A DNA stretch of 64,000 bases from Thuidium tamariscinum (GCA_947034885.2 OX344753.2:6510001-6574000); one strand, 5' to 3'; numbered from the stretch's first letter, positions 1 to 12,409 are shown. Numbers and translations are program-made. Notes: generated by a model from the letters alone, not told the origin.

Positions 1-139
1 TTGAACATAAAAAAGTTGGGGAATCAAAAAATATTTCATCTCCAAGAAACCGTTTGCAATTTGGAGTCTTCAATCAAAAGTTATGAATAAATTTCAGAGG
101 CAGTGTTATAAAATGTTAAGAATTCTTTTTGTAAAATTA

Positions 140-470
140 ATTTTTTCAATAAATTTTGGACTAATGAAAGTTGTAGAATTGATATATCTTTCACCTCCAA
201 CGATTTTTTTGAGATTTAGATATTCTAATCAAAAGTTATGAACAAAAATCAGAGAAGAGTAGAAATGGACATTTTTTTTTACATTTTTAAACACCTTCTC
301 TGATTTTTGTCCATACCTTTTAATTGAAAGATCTAAATCTTAATTGGATTGTTGCAAGTGAAAGATATCTTCATCTTATAACTTTCATTGGTTCAAAGGT
401 TTTTTGAAAAGTTTATCTACTAGGACAAAATCGCCACTAAAGTCTACTAACTTTTGATGGGAAAAAAGTT
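140..470. repeat. fold-back (inverted repeat) element, copy 1
   Basis: Imperfect inverted repeat with its centre near 275. The left arm holds TCACCTCCAACGATTTTTTT and ATGAACAAAAATCAGAGAA. The right arm holds TTCTCTGATTTTTGTCCATA and the matching outer block near 350-370. No coding capacity is seen. It is closely related to the neighbouring copy at 610-985, so the two form a tandem pair of hairpin elements. Their class is unknown. Confidence 0.6.
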
Positions 471-609
471 AAAGAATAATATAATTAAAATTATATGTCT
501 GAACTCCAAATTCAAATATAAGTATAATTTTAATCCTTTTGTTTCTTTGTAAGCCTTTGAAATCTTAATTTTACAATGTAGATTTCTTTTTAAATTAAAT
601 CATCACAAA

Positions 610-985
610 TCGGATTTTTGAAAAGTCAGCAGACTTTAGGGGCAATTCAGACCTAGTAAAAGAACTTTTTTGAAAAAACTTTGAACTAAGGAAAGTTGAG
701 AAATAAAGTCTTATTTCACCTCCAACAATGTTTTTGAGATTTGGATCTTCCAATAAAAAGTTATGAACAAAAATCAGAGAGGGGTGGAAATGAACATTTA
801 TTTTTAAAATTTTCAAACTCCCTCTCTGATTTTTGTTCATAACTTTTGATTGGAAGATCCAAATATCAAAAAAATTGTTGGAGGTGAAAGAAGACTTTAT
901 TTATCAACTTTCTTTTGTTCAAAATTTTTCCAAAAAAGTCCTTTTATTAGGTCTGAATCGCCTCTAAAGTCTGCTGCCTTTAAAA
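610..985. repeat. fold-back (inverted repeat) element, copy 2
   Basis: Large imperfect palindrome centred near 800 with arms of about 175 bp. The left arm begins near 612 (AGCAGACTTTAGGGGCAATT) and the right arm ends near 983 (its complement, with GCCTCTAAAGTCTGCTG). The inner arms carry AACAAAAATCAGAGAGGG and its complement at about 768-838. The ORF that crosses it (595-840, minus) is an artefact of the palindrome. It shares both arm motifs with the element at 140-470. Confidence 0.7.
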
Positions 986-1039
986 AAGAATTGAAAAAAA
1001 TCTGAAAGAACTATCTAAATACATTTCTACTTCTCCAAC

Positions 1040-1200
1040 AACCACACATCTTGAGTGCTTGGTGCCTTGGCGAGAGCCTTGGCGAGAGCCTTGGCGAGAG
1101 CCTTGGCCTCCAACCATGAGGTTGTGGGTTCAAACCATGGTGGCCTCATTCCCTCAATAGCCGCCACGTGGCAATTGGATAGACACCACATGACACCTCC
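1040..1200 (+). repeat. tRNA-derived SINE-like unit
   Basis: Contains a good RNA polymerase III B-box match (GGGTTCAAACC, 1127-1136). It is preceded by GGCCTCCAACCATGAGGTTG, which resembles the head of plant tRNA-derived SINEs. The A-box region is unusual: the 12-bp unit CTTGGCGAGAGC is repeated about three to four times (about 1067-1108). No poly-A tail or target duplication was found, so it may be partial. Confidence 0.5.
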
Positions 1201-1426
1201 CTAGAAATTGAAATTTTTTATGAATTTTTTAAAATATATTTAAAAATAAGGTCCAAATTAACCAAAAAAATCAACACTTTTTTGTTAAAATTTGACATTT
1301 TTTTGTTAAAAAATCAACACTTTTGTGTTCAAAAATACCCAAATTAACACGTCCAAATCAACAAAAAAAATCAACACTTTTGTATTGAGTTTTGTTAATT
1401 TAGTCACTGTTTTTTTTCTACTAGTG
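1200..1426 (-). mobile_element. CACTA-type transposon terminus
   Basis: Read on the minus strand, the segment starts at 1426 with CACTAGTAGAAAA, followed by several copies of a subterminal motif around AAAGTGTTGATTTTTT (four or so between 1270 and 1380). Subterminal motif arrays and CACTA termini are typical of the En/Spm superfamily. The same sequence, including TTGTTGATTTGGACGTGTTA, occurs at another CACTA end starting at 62337. The opposite end of this copy was not identified. Confidence 0.55.
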
Positions 1427-1448
1427 CAGGTTCACTTGAGCAAAGGGA

Positions 1449-4030
1449 GTGTTTGATTCCAATAGAGATCTTTCTAGCGTTGTCTTTCAAAGTTGCACTT
1501 CTATGACTGGGAGGAAGAAAGTGATGGTTCCCAAATTGGACAATCTTGAGAAGCATGAAGGTAAACATACCTGTTTGGAGGACGGAGTGTTAGTGCTGCA
1601 GTTGAAGAAGGGCGATACTTTTACGAAGCTTGACTGCAAGCACCGTTAGCTTTGCAAAGTGTGGACCGGCAAAAAGCAAGCGGGCACTGTGGTGGACCAG
1701 CTCACAATAGGTTTGGAGGCTGATCTCAAAAGAAAAGGAGTACAGTTTTTAACTCTTTTTCAAATTTTGACATATAGACATCTAATGTGTGATTATGAGA
1801 GAGAAGAGAACTTGTTGAAGCATTTGAAGGTTAAAAATTTGCCTTGTAAGCATTGGTCCAAAACCACTGGATGGAAGATGAGTGAGCATATTCATGATTT
1901 TGTTTTAACTACTTTGAGGGATGTTGTGCAATCTACAAGGATTATATCTTTGAGTGCTGATGAAGTCACTGCAGTTGACAACACTTGTTGGATTGGAGTG
2001 CATGTGTATGCCATAGACAACTGGGAACAAGTGCCTCACTTGTTGTACTTGTCATGTGTTACAGAGGGTGGTACTGCAGATCAACTAACTAGTGTAATTA
2101 TACATGCTTTGTTACAGGAAGGTGGTCTTTCTCATGAGGAAATTGCCTCAAAAGTTGTTTGTTTTGGGGTTGATGGTGTGAGTACATTTGAAGGGCCTAG
2201 ATCAGGAGTTACAACTCAAATCAGGGAGAAATGGGCTCCCTTTAGTTTGGGAGCAAGTTGTGTGAGCCACAGGCTCAATCTTATTGTGGAGACTTTCTCC
2301 AAATATAGGACTCTTTCAATCCATCTACTCTTACTTTTGCTGCAGTAACAAGCGCCATACTAAGGTGCAGAAGTTTGCAAACCTCATGGAAACTAAAGGT
2401 TTGAAAATGTTGGAAAATGTAGATACTCGCTGGATCTCCATGAGGAGTCTAGCACAACACATTTTGGCAGAGTATTCCACTTTGATGTTGAAAATGGGCT
2501 TGGATATGGCGGGAGGGGTGGGGTAGAAACCAATCAGTGCTGTTGGGGAGAACTTTGATCTCTTGACTGATGTTGAGACTTTGTTATCTTTGGCTTACTT
2601 TGTGCCTCTAGTTAACGCAGTTCACAATCTCATGAAGCTCTCTTAGAGTTGAGACATTCTTGTCTATGATTTTATCCAGGCCGTCAAACTTTGTCAGCTT
2701 GAGTTGGCTTGACTGTTCATCGACAGTGCTACCTCTTTCAATAGAGGCGATTTCCCGTTGTACTCCAACCTTACTTTGGTGTAGTCTAGCCAAGTTCCGA
2801 TGAAATAGAACGCAGTACCTGGGGATTCCAGATTTGCTGATCTTTACTTTATTCTGGCTGACAAAACCGTCATGCATGCATGCATGACAAGCAAACGGGG
2901 CACCATTTGTTTGTAACCTAGCAGGATTTCCATCATGTACAAGACATTGTTGAGTGGCAGTTTTCAAGTTTCAATCCTTTGTTTCTTCCCTGTTGCTTAA
3001 ATTTTGATTTCCATTTTTTTTATTGATGTTTATCTAATATTTCATAGCTTGACTTAATCACTGTGTAATGTTGTTATACTGAAGCTTTTGTTTTGATTCT
3101 TTATTGTGACTTGTAGGAAGCATCTTATATGATTTCCAAATTTTTTTAGCTTTGTGGATCTGTTACTCTATAATTTTCTTGATTTTTCAGTGTAATGTTT
3201 GAAAGTTAGAAAGCTTGAATTACTTATTTATCTTTGCCTAGGGAGTGGTTTCTTTCATGATTTCCAATTTTTTTGTTATGTTGGTGTTTGGTTTGAAGGT
3301 TTTGATTATATTATGTTTGTAGATATGTTATGTTTTCTTTATATGGTTTTGTTATGTTTTGATTATATTATGCTTGTTAATGATGACAAACATTTTCCAG
3401 TCGCTCTACTCGAAACTGGAATGGAGGTTCTTGCAGCAAGAGCTGTTAGACGCTTTTGGTATTGTGTATTCACAATATTGGAGGCAAGATGGGATTGAGC
3501 AAATTTTTTCACATCACTCGGCATCTAAAAGCCTTTTATTTCCATTCACTTTTAGTGAATAAGGGGTAGCCTCTGTATGAGGGTGGCCAGCCCCATACAG
3601 CTGTAGAAATCCTTTCAACCTCTAAACTAGACCTACAGTAAGGATTATTCAGAGTCACTATGATGGCAATTAGTGAAGTTGCATGTAGCGAGTCCTTGAT
3701 GTGAATCCTGTTGTAAAACTGTGGCACAGGCTTTCACAGTCCCATCACTTGTCCAAATTGACATCTAAGTATTTCAAGCTGGCAGAGTTAGCATGTTGTT
3801 TGGTTCTTAGATCAATAGAAGATGAAAGGTGCTTCTCTACTTTGAAGTTTCTTAAATCTTGCCAGAAGAATAGACTCGGGAAGCATTTACCCCTTGTTGT
3901 GCAAATGTATGGCCAGAAGTACTTTTCTTTGGAGGATTTCCCTTATAGGAACTCAATTAACTCATGGAGAAATGCTATCAAGGTCGGCAGGCAAGGGATG
4001 TGTGATTTAGTATCCTTTTTAAGTAATTAG
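1449..4030 (+). pseudogene. decayed hAT-type transposase
   Basis: Remnant of a hAT-superfamily transposase, broken by frameshifts and stops. The best piece (1659-2348) has SADEVTAVDN, CFGVDGVSTFEGPRSG and CVSHRLNL, matching the RNase H-like core with its catalytic aspartates as seen in DUF4371-type hAT proteins. A shifted frame continues to 2526 (DTRWISMRSL), then about 2640-2970 reads through several in-frame stops. The C-terminal dimerisation region is recognisable at 3701-4030 (SIEDERCFSTLKFLKS, NRLGKHLPLVV). About 0.7 kb near 3000-3700 has no transposase similarity and is probably a later insertion. Terminal inverted repeats were not found. Confidence 0.8.
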
Positions 4031-4419
4031 TCATTTGAATTCTCCTTAGTTTTCATGAGGTTTTATCAGCTTTGCTGCTCACTTTCATGTGTTTCTTGAT
4101 GTTGAACATCACCTGGAATATTGGCTTGCTATGATCGTTGTTCTTCTGAGCTGATGATCTTGACTCTAGAAGTCGTTTGCAAGAGTTGGTTACATTGCTA
4201 GAGATTCCAGAAGTTGTCTAGGTTTGTTTCGGCTGAAGAGACGTGGAGTCGTTGTTGCTCATTGGAGTGCCCAACTGCCAAAGTGTCAATATACTGCGGC
4301 AGTGATCTTTCGCTCTGGTTACTATTTAAAAAACAAATACTAACTCCCTAATGTGATTGTCTTGTGTATAGAACTGACTTGTTTTGTAATACTAACCCTA
4401 CTAATGTGTCTTGTTGCTT

Positions 4420-4500
4420 GTGTGCAGAACACTGGCGCTACACTTAGGCAGCCTTGCAATTGCAAGAAGGGTTCAACTCCCTTGCCAGTGATAGTGCTTG
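4420..4500 (+). repeat. possible SINE fragment
   Basis: The block around GAAGGGTTCAACTCCC (about 4465-4480) resembles a polymerase III B-box within a short palindromic context (ACTGGCG and TGCCAGTG). No convincing A-box or tail is present. Weak call. Confidence 0.25.
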
Positions 4501-4638
4501 CAAAGTTTCCAAAAAAAAACACTATTGCATATTCAAGGAGAACAACTGAAAGTGGAAAATTTTTAACTTTATTCCAATAATCGCATCACAAAATCACCAA
4601 TGTTTGCAATCAGCTATGAATCACTTAGCACTTACAAA

Positions 4639-4990
4639 CACTACTGGAAAAACAAAGTAGCTAGAAGTTCAACTTACAACGGTTCTAATTTAGCGATTTG
4701 GCGCTATTTGAATAAAAAATAGGGAGTTGTATTGCCCCCTTTTTCATATCAAAGTATAAGCCAAATTTTCCAAAAACAAAGGGTTGTCGCAAACATGGCG
4801 ATTTCTTCACACTGCCATAACCAACCTTGCTAAATGACCTATAACCGTTCTGGGATCGTTGAGTAGCTCCCTGTTTTGTATGAATTTTTTGTTTTTCCCT
4901 ACTAGACATATGTACTTTTTTTCTCATTTTCAAGGTTGGGACTAATGAGGTCATATCACATGTCCCAAAGTGTCCCAAAGTTTGTTAAAG
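4639..4990 (+). mobile_element. possible CACTA-like terminus
   Basis: Starts with CACTACTGGAAAAAC at 4639, a terminus typical of plant CACTA elements. The following 350 bp have an open ORF on the minus strand that resembles no known protein. No matching 3' terminus was found, so the extent is a guess. Confidence 0.35.
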
Positions 4991-5244
4991 CACTCATATT
5001 AAAGAAAATAGTCTCTTGGGGATGAGTCTAGACATTGGCTATGGATTCAAGACCCTTTTAAGCTTTCAAAATCGTAGTGATTTTAGTTTGGGGAATAAAA
5101 TTATTAAAAAAAATTTGCAGTCTTCATATTTCCTATCTTCCTAAATAGAAAAATTTAAATAGCCTCATAATCCTCATAATTTGTTCCAAAATTGGGCATT
5201 GAAAACTTGTACAATAAATTTTCAATTTAAAGTCCCCTGAACAT

Positions 5245-5425
5245 TTTCGAGCCGTTGTAGATGAGTGGTTACCCTTCAATGCGGTTCACGCCGCATTGAG
5301 TGGGTGCCCCTACTAATCTAGTATAGGCTCACTAATTTGTTTCATACCTGCCCAGGCCACCTACGATTGGGTGATTGTACTTTAACCCCTCGCAGTAAAG
5401 GTTACCTTCACTTATGTCAAAAAAA
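5245..5425 (+). repeat. tRNA-derived SINE-like element with A-rich tail
   Basis: TAGATGAGTGGTTA at about 5259 fits a polymerase III A-box, and GCGGTTCACGCCGC (about 5281) is an approximate B-box. The unit runs through a unique body and ends in an A-rich tract next to a poly-C/poly-A stretch (5417-5446). Target duplications were not identified. Confidence 0.45.
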
Positions 5426-5449
5426 ATCCCCCCCCCCAAAAAAAAGAAT

Positions 5450-7925
5450 AGAAAAATAAAAATAAAAATTACAAAAAGATTCTTGCTAAAATTTAAATTC
5501 AAAATTTGAAGTTTCATCAGTCACTTTGGCAATCAAAAGCAAACCGAAATTGGCATTCCATCATGTATAGTAACTCACAATTGATAGTAGTAGGCCACTT
5601 TAGAAATTGCTATCAGAAATTGAGAAATTAGAATAATGAAGTCAAATTTTGGCATATTGTACAAAATGTAATGTGGAATGCATTATATTTAGACCTTCTA
5701 TTATTTGAAAGAAATTTATATTTAAAAATAAACTTCTTTTGAGATGTTGAGATGTCTCATTTTTTTTATATAGGAGGAATGTACATCTTGACTAGATTCA
5801 TATCTAATAAGTTCAATGAATTTAAGACTTTCATTCATTGCAATCTTATTAATTGATATGTGACCTCAAAATTGTGAAATATTTATTTTCCACTCCATAA
5901 ATTGCAAATAATACTATGGATTGTGAGAACAAATCCATCTTGAAGCATCACAAGCACTCCGTTATTAACCCTTCAAAGACAAACTAGTGGCTATGAAAAT
6001 CATGCATTTTGACATTGTATGACAACAAAGTTGGTTGATGAATGACAAATAATCAATCGACAATCAATTGTGTCATACTTTCCTGATACTTATGTAATAA
6101 TGTCAAAGCTGGAATCAATAGAACCTATTGACTACGTGCTTCAACTAGAAGAGTCTTCAACTTATGACAACTGTTTTTAGACTATGTATGTTTGTTTTAG
6201 TGAAAAAAATTTGGGGGTTGCTTTTTAGATGGTCTATCTTTCAAGGTGCGCATGTCCAACATCAAACCAATTTATAATTGATGTGAGAAATTTGTTGCAT
6301 AAAACTACGGATGTTGTACACAAATTTTGAAAACAATTAGTACTTGTATCAAGTAGAGTACCACCCAGATCAAAGAGAACAAACAAAGATGGGGCAGTTG
6401 AGGTCATCGTCATCGCAGGGCCATTGTTGTTGTCTTCTCCTGCCATAGTTACAACTGCTTGTGAAATAGAGCAATTGGCAAATAGGGTTTTCACTCACAT
6501 AAGCGCAATCCCTGTCGGAGTACTTGCACAGAATCTTCCACTCCAGTTGCTTTGAATTCAATTTTTCCGTCTCGAGTTGTCACATAAACCCACGAACATG
6601 AAATTGAAAATGGAGAATTTGGAGTTGATTTTCACGTTTTCAAACAAATTTGAAAGACAAATTTAGGAGTCTTGGTTTTGAGCTCTGGTGACGTTGAAAT
6701 GACTTGAGAGTTGAGCAAGGGGGCTAGTTCACCTTGACCAACAATTTGCACCCTCAAGAAAAAGAAGAAGAAAACAACAATGATAATATACACATCAAAA
6801 ACATTGAAATATTATAGAAACAATATCAAAAATCAATCAACTATATTGAATAACAAAAATCAAACATCAAATGTAAAATATCAATAAGCATCATTAAACA
6901 ACAAACATCAAATAAGAAAATATTGATGAACAATATGAAATTTCAAATATCAATTACGAAACTACAAACATTAATCATGAATATCAAATAACCATATATC
7001 AATGAACAATATCAAACATCAATTTCTAACTAGACATAAGTAAGCCTAGAGTTCTTGTAATACTATTTTTGCCAATCCTTGCCTAAAAATCCAATACAAA
7101 GTAATCAATGGGGGAAGCAATAACAAAAAAAAGATGTGCAAAACAAAATATGATACAAATAAAGCATATAGCTCAAATTTAATTTGGATACACAAACATT
7201 ACGTAAGGTAGAATTGCCCTACAATAAAATCACTTGAAACTCTCAATTAAAATTTTCCTGAAATCCAAAAGCACAATACCACAAAGCATATACAGAAGCA
7301 TCTTTAATCTATAAAACAATGTCATCAAGACACTTATCATGGGCCATTACAAATAGAAACACTCAAAATTTCAAAGATTAAAAACAATCATGTAACACCC
7401 TTATAAACATGCCAATAAAAAATGAGCAAAAAACTAATCACAATTTGTATAAAAAAAAAAGCACAGCTACTTCACATACACCTCATGGATTCATGTACCA
7501 TATGAAATAACTTTCACTTAATATGTATGATTTTAGCAAATGAACCTCACTATCATGACATCAATAAAGTTTTCAAATGAAGATGTAAGACTAGATAACC
7601 AAACCCAAAAATTGCAGTCATACGACAATCAAGTCATACAATTAATGTCTTTGTGCAATACACTATTTCATCAAGAACCCTACAGAAAAATTAACTCAGA
7701 AAATTATACAAACTTTTTGTAATATGTTCCATGACAACTATCCCATGTAGTCATTCAACAGCCTTGGTCATTAAATGACAATCAAAGCTATAGTAAGGTC
7801 AAACTTCTTGAAGACAAAATTAAAAAATCAACCCCGTAATAGCTCAGATGACTAGAAGTATCTCCTTTCATATATATATAGGAGGATAACACAATTGCAA
7901 AGTAACAATAGAAAGAAGAAATTAT
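5450..7925. other. AT-rich intergenic sequence
   Basis: No supported gene. About 5950-6040 shares a repeat block with 27860-27945 (ATCATGCATTTTGA and flanks). 6780-7030 is a degenerate stretch rich in ATCAAA/AAACATCAA. The short ORFs here have no recognisable domains. Confidence 0.5.
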
Positions 7926-8645
7926 GGATCATTGCAAGAAAGGGTGTCCATTTGTGTAGCGTTTTCGATTTGGACCTTTTTTTTTCCAGGAGTACTATTT
8001 GATTAGAAAAACAATTTTTAGAAAACATAAAAAATATGTAAAATGCATATACCTTAAAGAAGAAGGTACCCTATGAAGGAAAAACTTTGGAAAATTCTTT
8101 AAGTAGGAGAATTAGAAAAGTGCCAAAACTCATGAAAATGGGCATATTTAGATTTAATCTTGTAAAAAATAGGAAAAGTTATTTTTATTAAATCTAAAAA
8201 TTGGCCATTTGGATAGAGTTGGTGGTGATGAAATTTTACCAAAAAATTTATATTAGTACCATCATCAATGTTCAAAAATTGCATGCAATGGGAGTGCTAT
8301 TTGCACACATGTGGATGACATAAAGTAATATATTTTTTAGATTTCCTTTGGTAGGAATATGCTTTCCTACTATGCAAATGCACCATGAAAATTTCAGCTT
8401 TAGATCATTAAATTAGGGGACTCCAAACGTAGTAAAAACCCCTAAACCTTAGTTTGTGACAAATTAAGAAAAATAATTTTTAAATATAAAATGATTTTTT
8501 TAATTTCTGAAAAATAAGGGATGTGAAAACCATCAAGTTAGAGAGGTCCAATAATTATTTCATATTGTTAAATCTCTAGATTCAAAAGTTATAGTAGAAA
8601 AGAATGAGTGACGGAGAATAGGACCGGCGTTTCTTGCAATGACCT
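7926..8645. mobile_element. non-autonomous DNA transposon, family B, with 4-bp target duplication
   Basis: A 720-bp element with terminal inverted repeats GGATCATTGCAAGAAA (left) and AGGTCATTGCAAGAAA (right, read inward). It is flanked by the 4-bp direct repeat TTAT at 7922-7925 and 8646-8649. No transposase is encoded. The interior matches, in inverted orientation, the degraded copy at about 12410-13113 (for example the region around AAACCCCTAAACC and its complement). The termini resemble those of the elements at 10711 and 23154. Confidence 0.75.
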
Positions 8646-8649
8646 TTAT

Positions 8650-10706
8650 AACCTAGAATTCTAAATGATGAAAATGTATTTTGAAGATTGATATAATATC
8701 TAAATGAAAATTGTAAGTAGTGTATAATAAGAGTAGGTACTAATAATTAAGAAGTTGCTTTTTAATACAAAAATATATGTATACATGCTAGAATCTTTGT
8801 AATTTGAAGAATTTGCAAGTTTCCAACCCACAATGCATATGTAACCTAGCAATCTAATCAAAGCACTAACATAATGTTAGGGCTCATAATCTAAGATCCA
8901 TTCTCCTTGAAGCAATGATGGCTTTTTTTTTATCTCTTTCTAAGATACATAGACTTACAAAAATATTAGAGAGCGATTGTTCACAGGAATAATTGTAGAA
9001 CTTAAGCACCTACAATAGCAAACACATCTTCATCTAAGTTCCACATAACCACGCACATCATCATTGTTGTTGTGCTCTTACCCACACCAACCACGTTCAG
9101 TATATCAAAAAAAAGCATTGTCCTTATTAGAGTTACCAACAGACAATATTTGAGAGTAGTAGATGCAAAAGAAATGCAAATCCATTTAAGAAGACAAGTC
9201 TACAAAATAAAGGAAACTAGAAATAAAGAAGATATATGATTACCATGAATTCAAGCAACAACAATAAGGTCATAACCTTTTGTTACTTTCTCTAGTCAAG
9301 CATCCCTCTTAAGAATGCAAGAAAAAACAATCAATCCTAGACTCCACAATTTTGTTGATCAGTTTAAGAAGAAGAAACTAACCTTTGAATGACCAAGGAT
9401 TCATGGTTTTAAAATAACCAAATCAATTGATTATAGTGTGAAAAACATAGTAAGATGGATTCAAACTTGGAATCACTTCAATCAGCAAAGAACATTGCAT
9501 ATTTTGGTCAAGAAATTGAGTAAAAACTCATATGGGCATAATGAGGGCCAAGGTAGTATTGACCTCCTTATTCCCAAGAACCAACAATGCTTGACACAAC
9601 AAGTGCGTCAAGAGAAAGAACACCTGGAGGAATCATTTGGAAAACATTGTGGCCAACATACATATGAACACTATGATCTTTCAATTTACTTGCTCTATTT
9701 GTAGTTAGAGTTGTTCACTCGTGAACCCTAAGAAATCCACAAGTTAGAATTCAAATCAAAAGTCAAAATATTGCTTGCATACTACTCCATAGAATACTCA
9801 ATGTCTAGGAATTTCATAGCCTTGTCCACAACTTGGGACTTTCATCAAGACTATAAAAGATGGGAATGCCCATTGATTGCTCAAGCTCGATGACCTCTAA
9901 TGTAAACTCATTCCAAGTTCATGATGATGTCATGTTACAAATTACCATGAGCTGCAATCATAATATTCTCCATAGCTTGGAGTTTTGGAATTTCTAACTC
10001 AAACAACACAGATATTCAAAAACAATCCTATAACTGCAAAGATCACTTCTAACATCACATAAGAATCTTCACTAAAAGACATTTGTTTGAGATTCTTATA
10101 TACTCAACAAAATATTTGACAACTTGTTTTGCACACAAATTAAAACTTTCTCTATTGGGAGGAAGGATATCATAACTTTGGTGCTACTCCCTAACTTTTT
10201 TGACCTTGAATTTGTTAGCAATACTTGTATCCCCACTTGTATCTCTAGCAATGAAATTGCTAGCTTCATGTGAAAATTATTTTCTAGATACAAGTACAGA
10301 AATGTGCCTCTTGCTTGAAAATCAAGAGTTATTTTGAAATCTTGCTCGAAAATCTAAAAAAAGATCATTATTTTGAAACAAGTGCCAAACAAACTATTGA
10401 AGTAAAAAATTATGACATTTTTTGAATATAGATGTACCCACTAATGACCCATGGATGAGGTTGCGAAGAAGGCTCACTTTCTGGCAATGATGTTGCGTTG
10501 TAGAAAGCATGTCGGTCATTCAAATGATGATGTTGTGTCATCGCAATTAGATCTACGAGAAACTCGCTAATGTACTTCCTTGCTTCAATGGCTTCTATTA
10601 CATACCTTTGTTTACAAAAGAGGCACGTCCATGCACCCTCTAAACACTAGTGACCAAACTCAATATCCAAATTAGACCTAGAAGTAGAGGCAAGAGACTT
10701 TTTTAG
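8650..10706. other. AT-rich intergenic sequence
   Basis: No gene supported. An 88-codon ORF at 9438-9704 has no recognisable domain and no codon or splice evidence. The rest is AT-rich unique or old repeat sequence. Confidence 0.45.
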
Positions 10707-10710
10707 ATTT

Positions 10711-11449
10711 GGGTGATTGCAAGAAACACTTGTCTTATTTTTTATCCCCTTGGCCGTGGACAAGTGGGTTTTTACTCATAACTTTTGTGTTGTTTATCCA
10801 TTTTACACGAAACTTAAATGAAAGGTACATATGTAAGTTCTAGATACTATGTAACTTTTTGAAATTTCTTAAAATTATTATACTATTTTTAAATAGACCC
10901 TAATTGGATGTCTAACTGTCTACCTCGGCCAATTTGGAGGTTTTCAGTCCTGTTTTTGATCCAAAAATTCAAATTTTAAGCTCAAAATTGGCATTCTAGG
11001 ACTTCTACTAAAGTCACTGAAGCCTACAAAGAATTTTTTAAGAAATAGTAAACTTTTCAACTTCCACATGTGCTCAAAGTGCACTATCTTTGCCCAGGTG
11101 TAGACAACACAATTTATTTTTCCAAAGATGAAAATGGTTGAGGATGATCATCTTTAGGTTAGTAAATATGAATTTAATAATTTTATTCTTTAAAAAAATT
11201 TCACTATTTTAAAAATATCAAACATCAAAGTATCTATTTTCATTGTATTTCCATTGTGCTTATTTTGTGCATAACGTTTATCTGAGTTGAATTTTCTTAG
11301 GTCTGAATTTTAAGAGACACAATACTCTAATTTCTCTTCAAATTATCCATATTTTATTTTGTTTCAGAAAAATTTATTCCCAAAGTCACAAGACTCATTG
11401 GAATAGATCATTTTGAGCCAAAAACTGTAAGTGCTCCTTGCAATGACCC
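10711..11449. mobile_element. non-autonomous DNA transposon, family A, with 4-bp target duplication
   Basis: A 739-bp element with left terminus GGGTGATTGCAAGAAACACT and right terminus (read inward) GGGTCATTGCAAGGAGCACT. It is flanked by ATTT at 10707-10710 and 11450-11453. Its interior is the reverse complement of the element at 23154-23881: both carry the blocks around CAACTTCCACATGTG/CACATGTGGAAGTTG-type sequence, the Mg-poor AT tracts and TTGGCCGTGG/CCATTTTGG-like segments. No protein is encoded. Confidence 0.78.
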
Positions 11450-12409
11450 ATTTCACAAAACAACCATTTTGCCTAGGACATTGCATCAAGAGAGAGCTCT
11501 TGAGGAGAAAGATTGTGTATCTCAAAAAGGGCACAATGTCAATTAAGCACATCCTATCTAAAAAAAAACTCCTCAAAATCAACTTTATGTTGTTGACTTA
11601 AACCCATGTTTATCCAAGACCAAAAGAAATTGTATGAATTCTTTATGCTATGCATAAGTATCTAGATTCAAATTTTGATTAGAAAAAGATGTATTTGTAG
11701 ATGTTGTGAATTCATTTAGACAAATATCCAAATCCAAACATAATTATGAAGATGGCCTATAGCTAGAAGATTAAACATTACCATCACCTCTCAATAAGAG
11801 AATAGTATTCAAATCAACTCTATTGCCATGCAAAAAATTTGCTTCGCTTTCTTCTACAACCCCTCTACTCAAATCCAATGGTAAAATTTCAAGACCAATA
11901 TATAAGAAATGGTCCACAGTAAGATATTTTTCCGAAACCACATTATGAAATTCTACAAAATGGTCACCAACTCATCAGTGTAAGTTAATTTAAAATACTT
12001 CACAATGTAAGGAAGTTACATTTAAATTTATCTCAGCTTGAACCAAGAGGAATATGACAACTTGTTCAAAAGTAACTAATTGGTCAAACTAATAGGCTCA
12101 AAGATGCACTTCATTCTTTTCATATAAGGACCACATTGAAGTCTCACTTAACATCAAATATAGACCCATTTCTCTATTGTGCATATTGATCAACAATAGT
12201 AGATAGTGATTAGATCTTCAAGTATATTCATTCCATCTTCCATAGGTATCCACAAATGATGCAACATAAGTTTCCTATCTACTTCAATTATACGGAATGG
12301 TCTCTAGACAATCTTTTTAGTAAAATTTTACTAAAACCCTTACTTAAAGGTCATTACTTAAAAGACTATACTACTAGGATTATACTTAAAACCCCCCTTT
12401 TTTTTGTAG

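Noticed and set aside
2868-2888. CATGCATGCATG palindrome as a regulatory site
   Set aside because: It lies within a dead transposon and has no gene next to it.
2608-2967. 119-codon minus-strand ORF
   Set aside because: It is antisense to the decayed hAT transposase; the plus strand there still reads as transposase-like sequence with stops.
6234-6494. Minus-strand ORF with FVLFDLGGTLLDT, reminiscent of HAD hydrolase motif I
   Set aside because: No other HAD motif follows, the frame is short and AT-driven, and no splice-linked exon was found. The similarity is probably chance.
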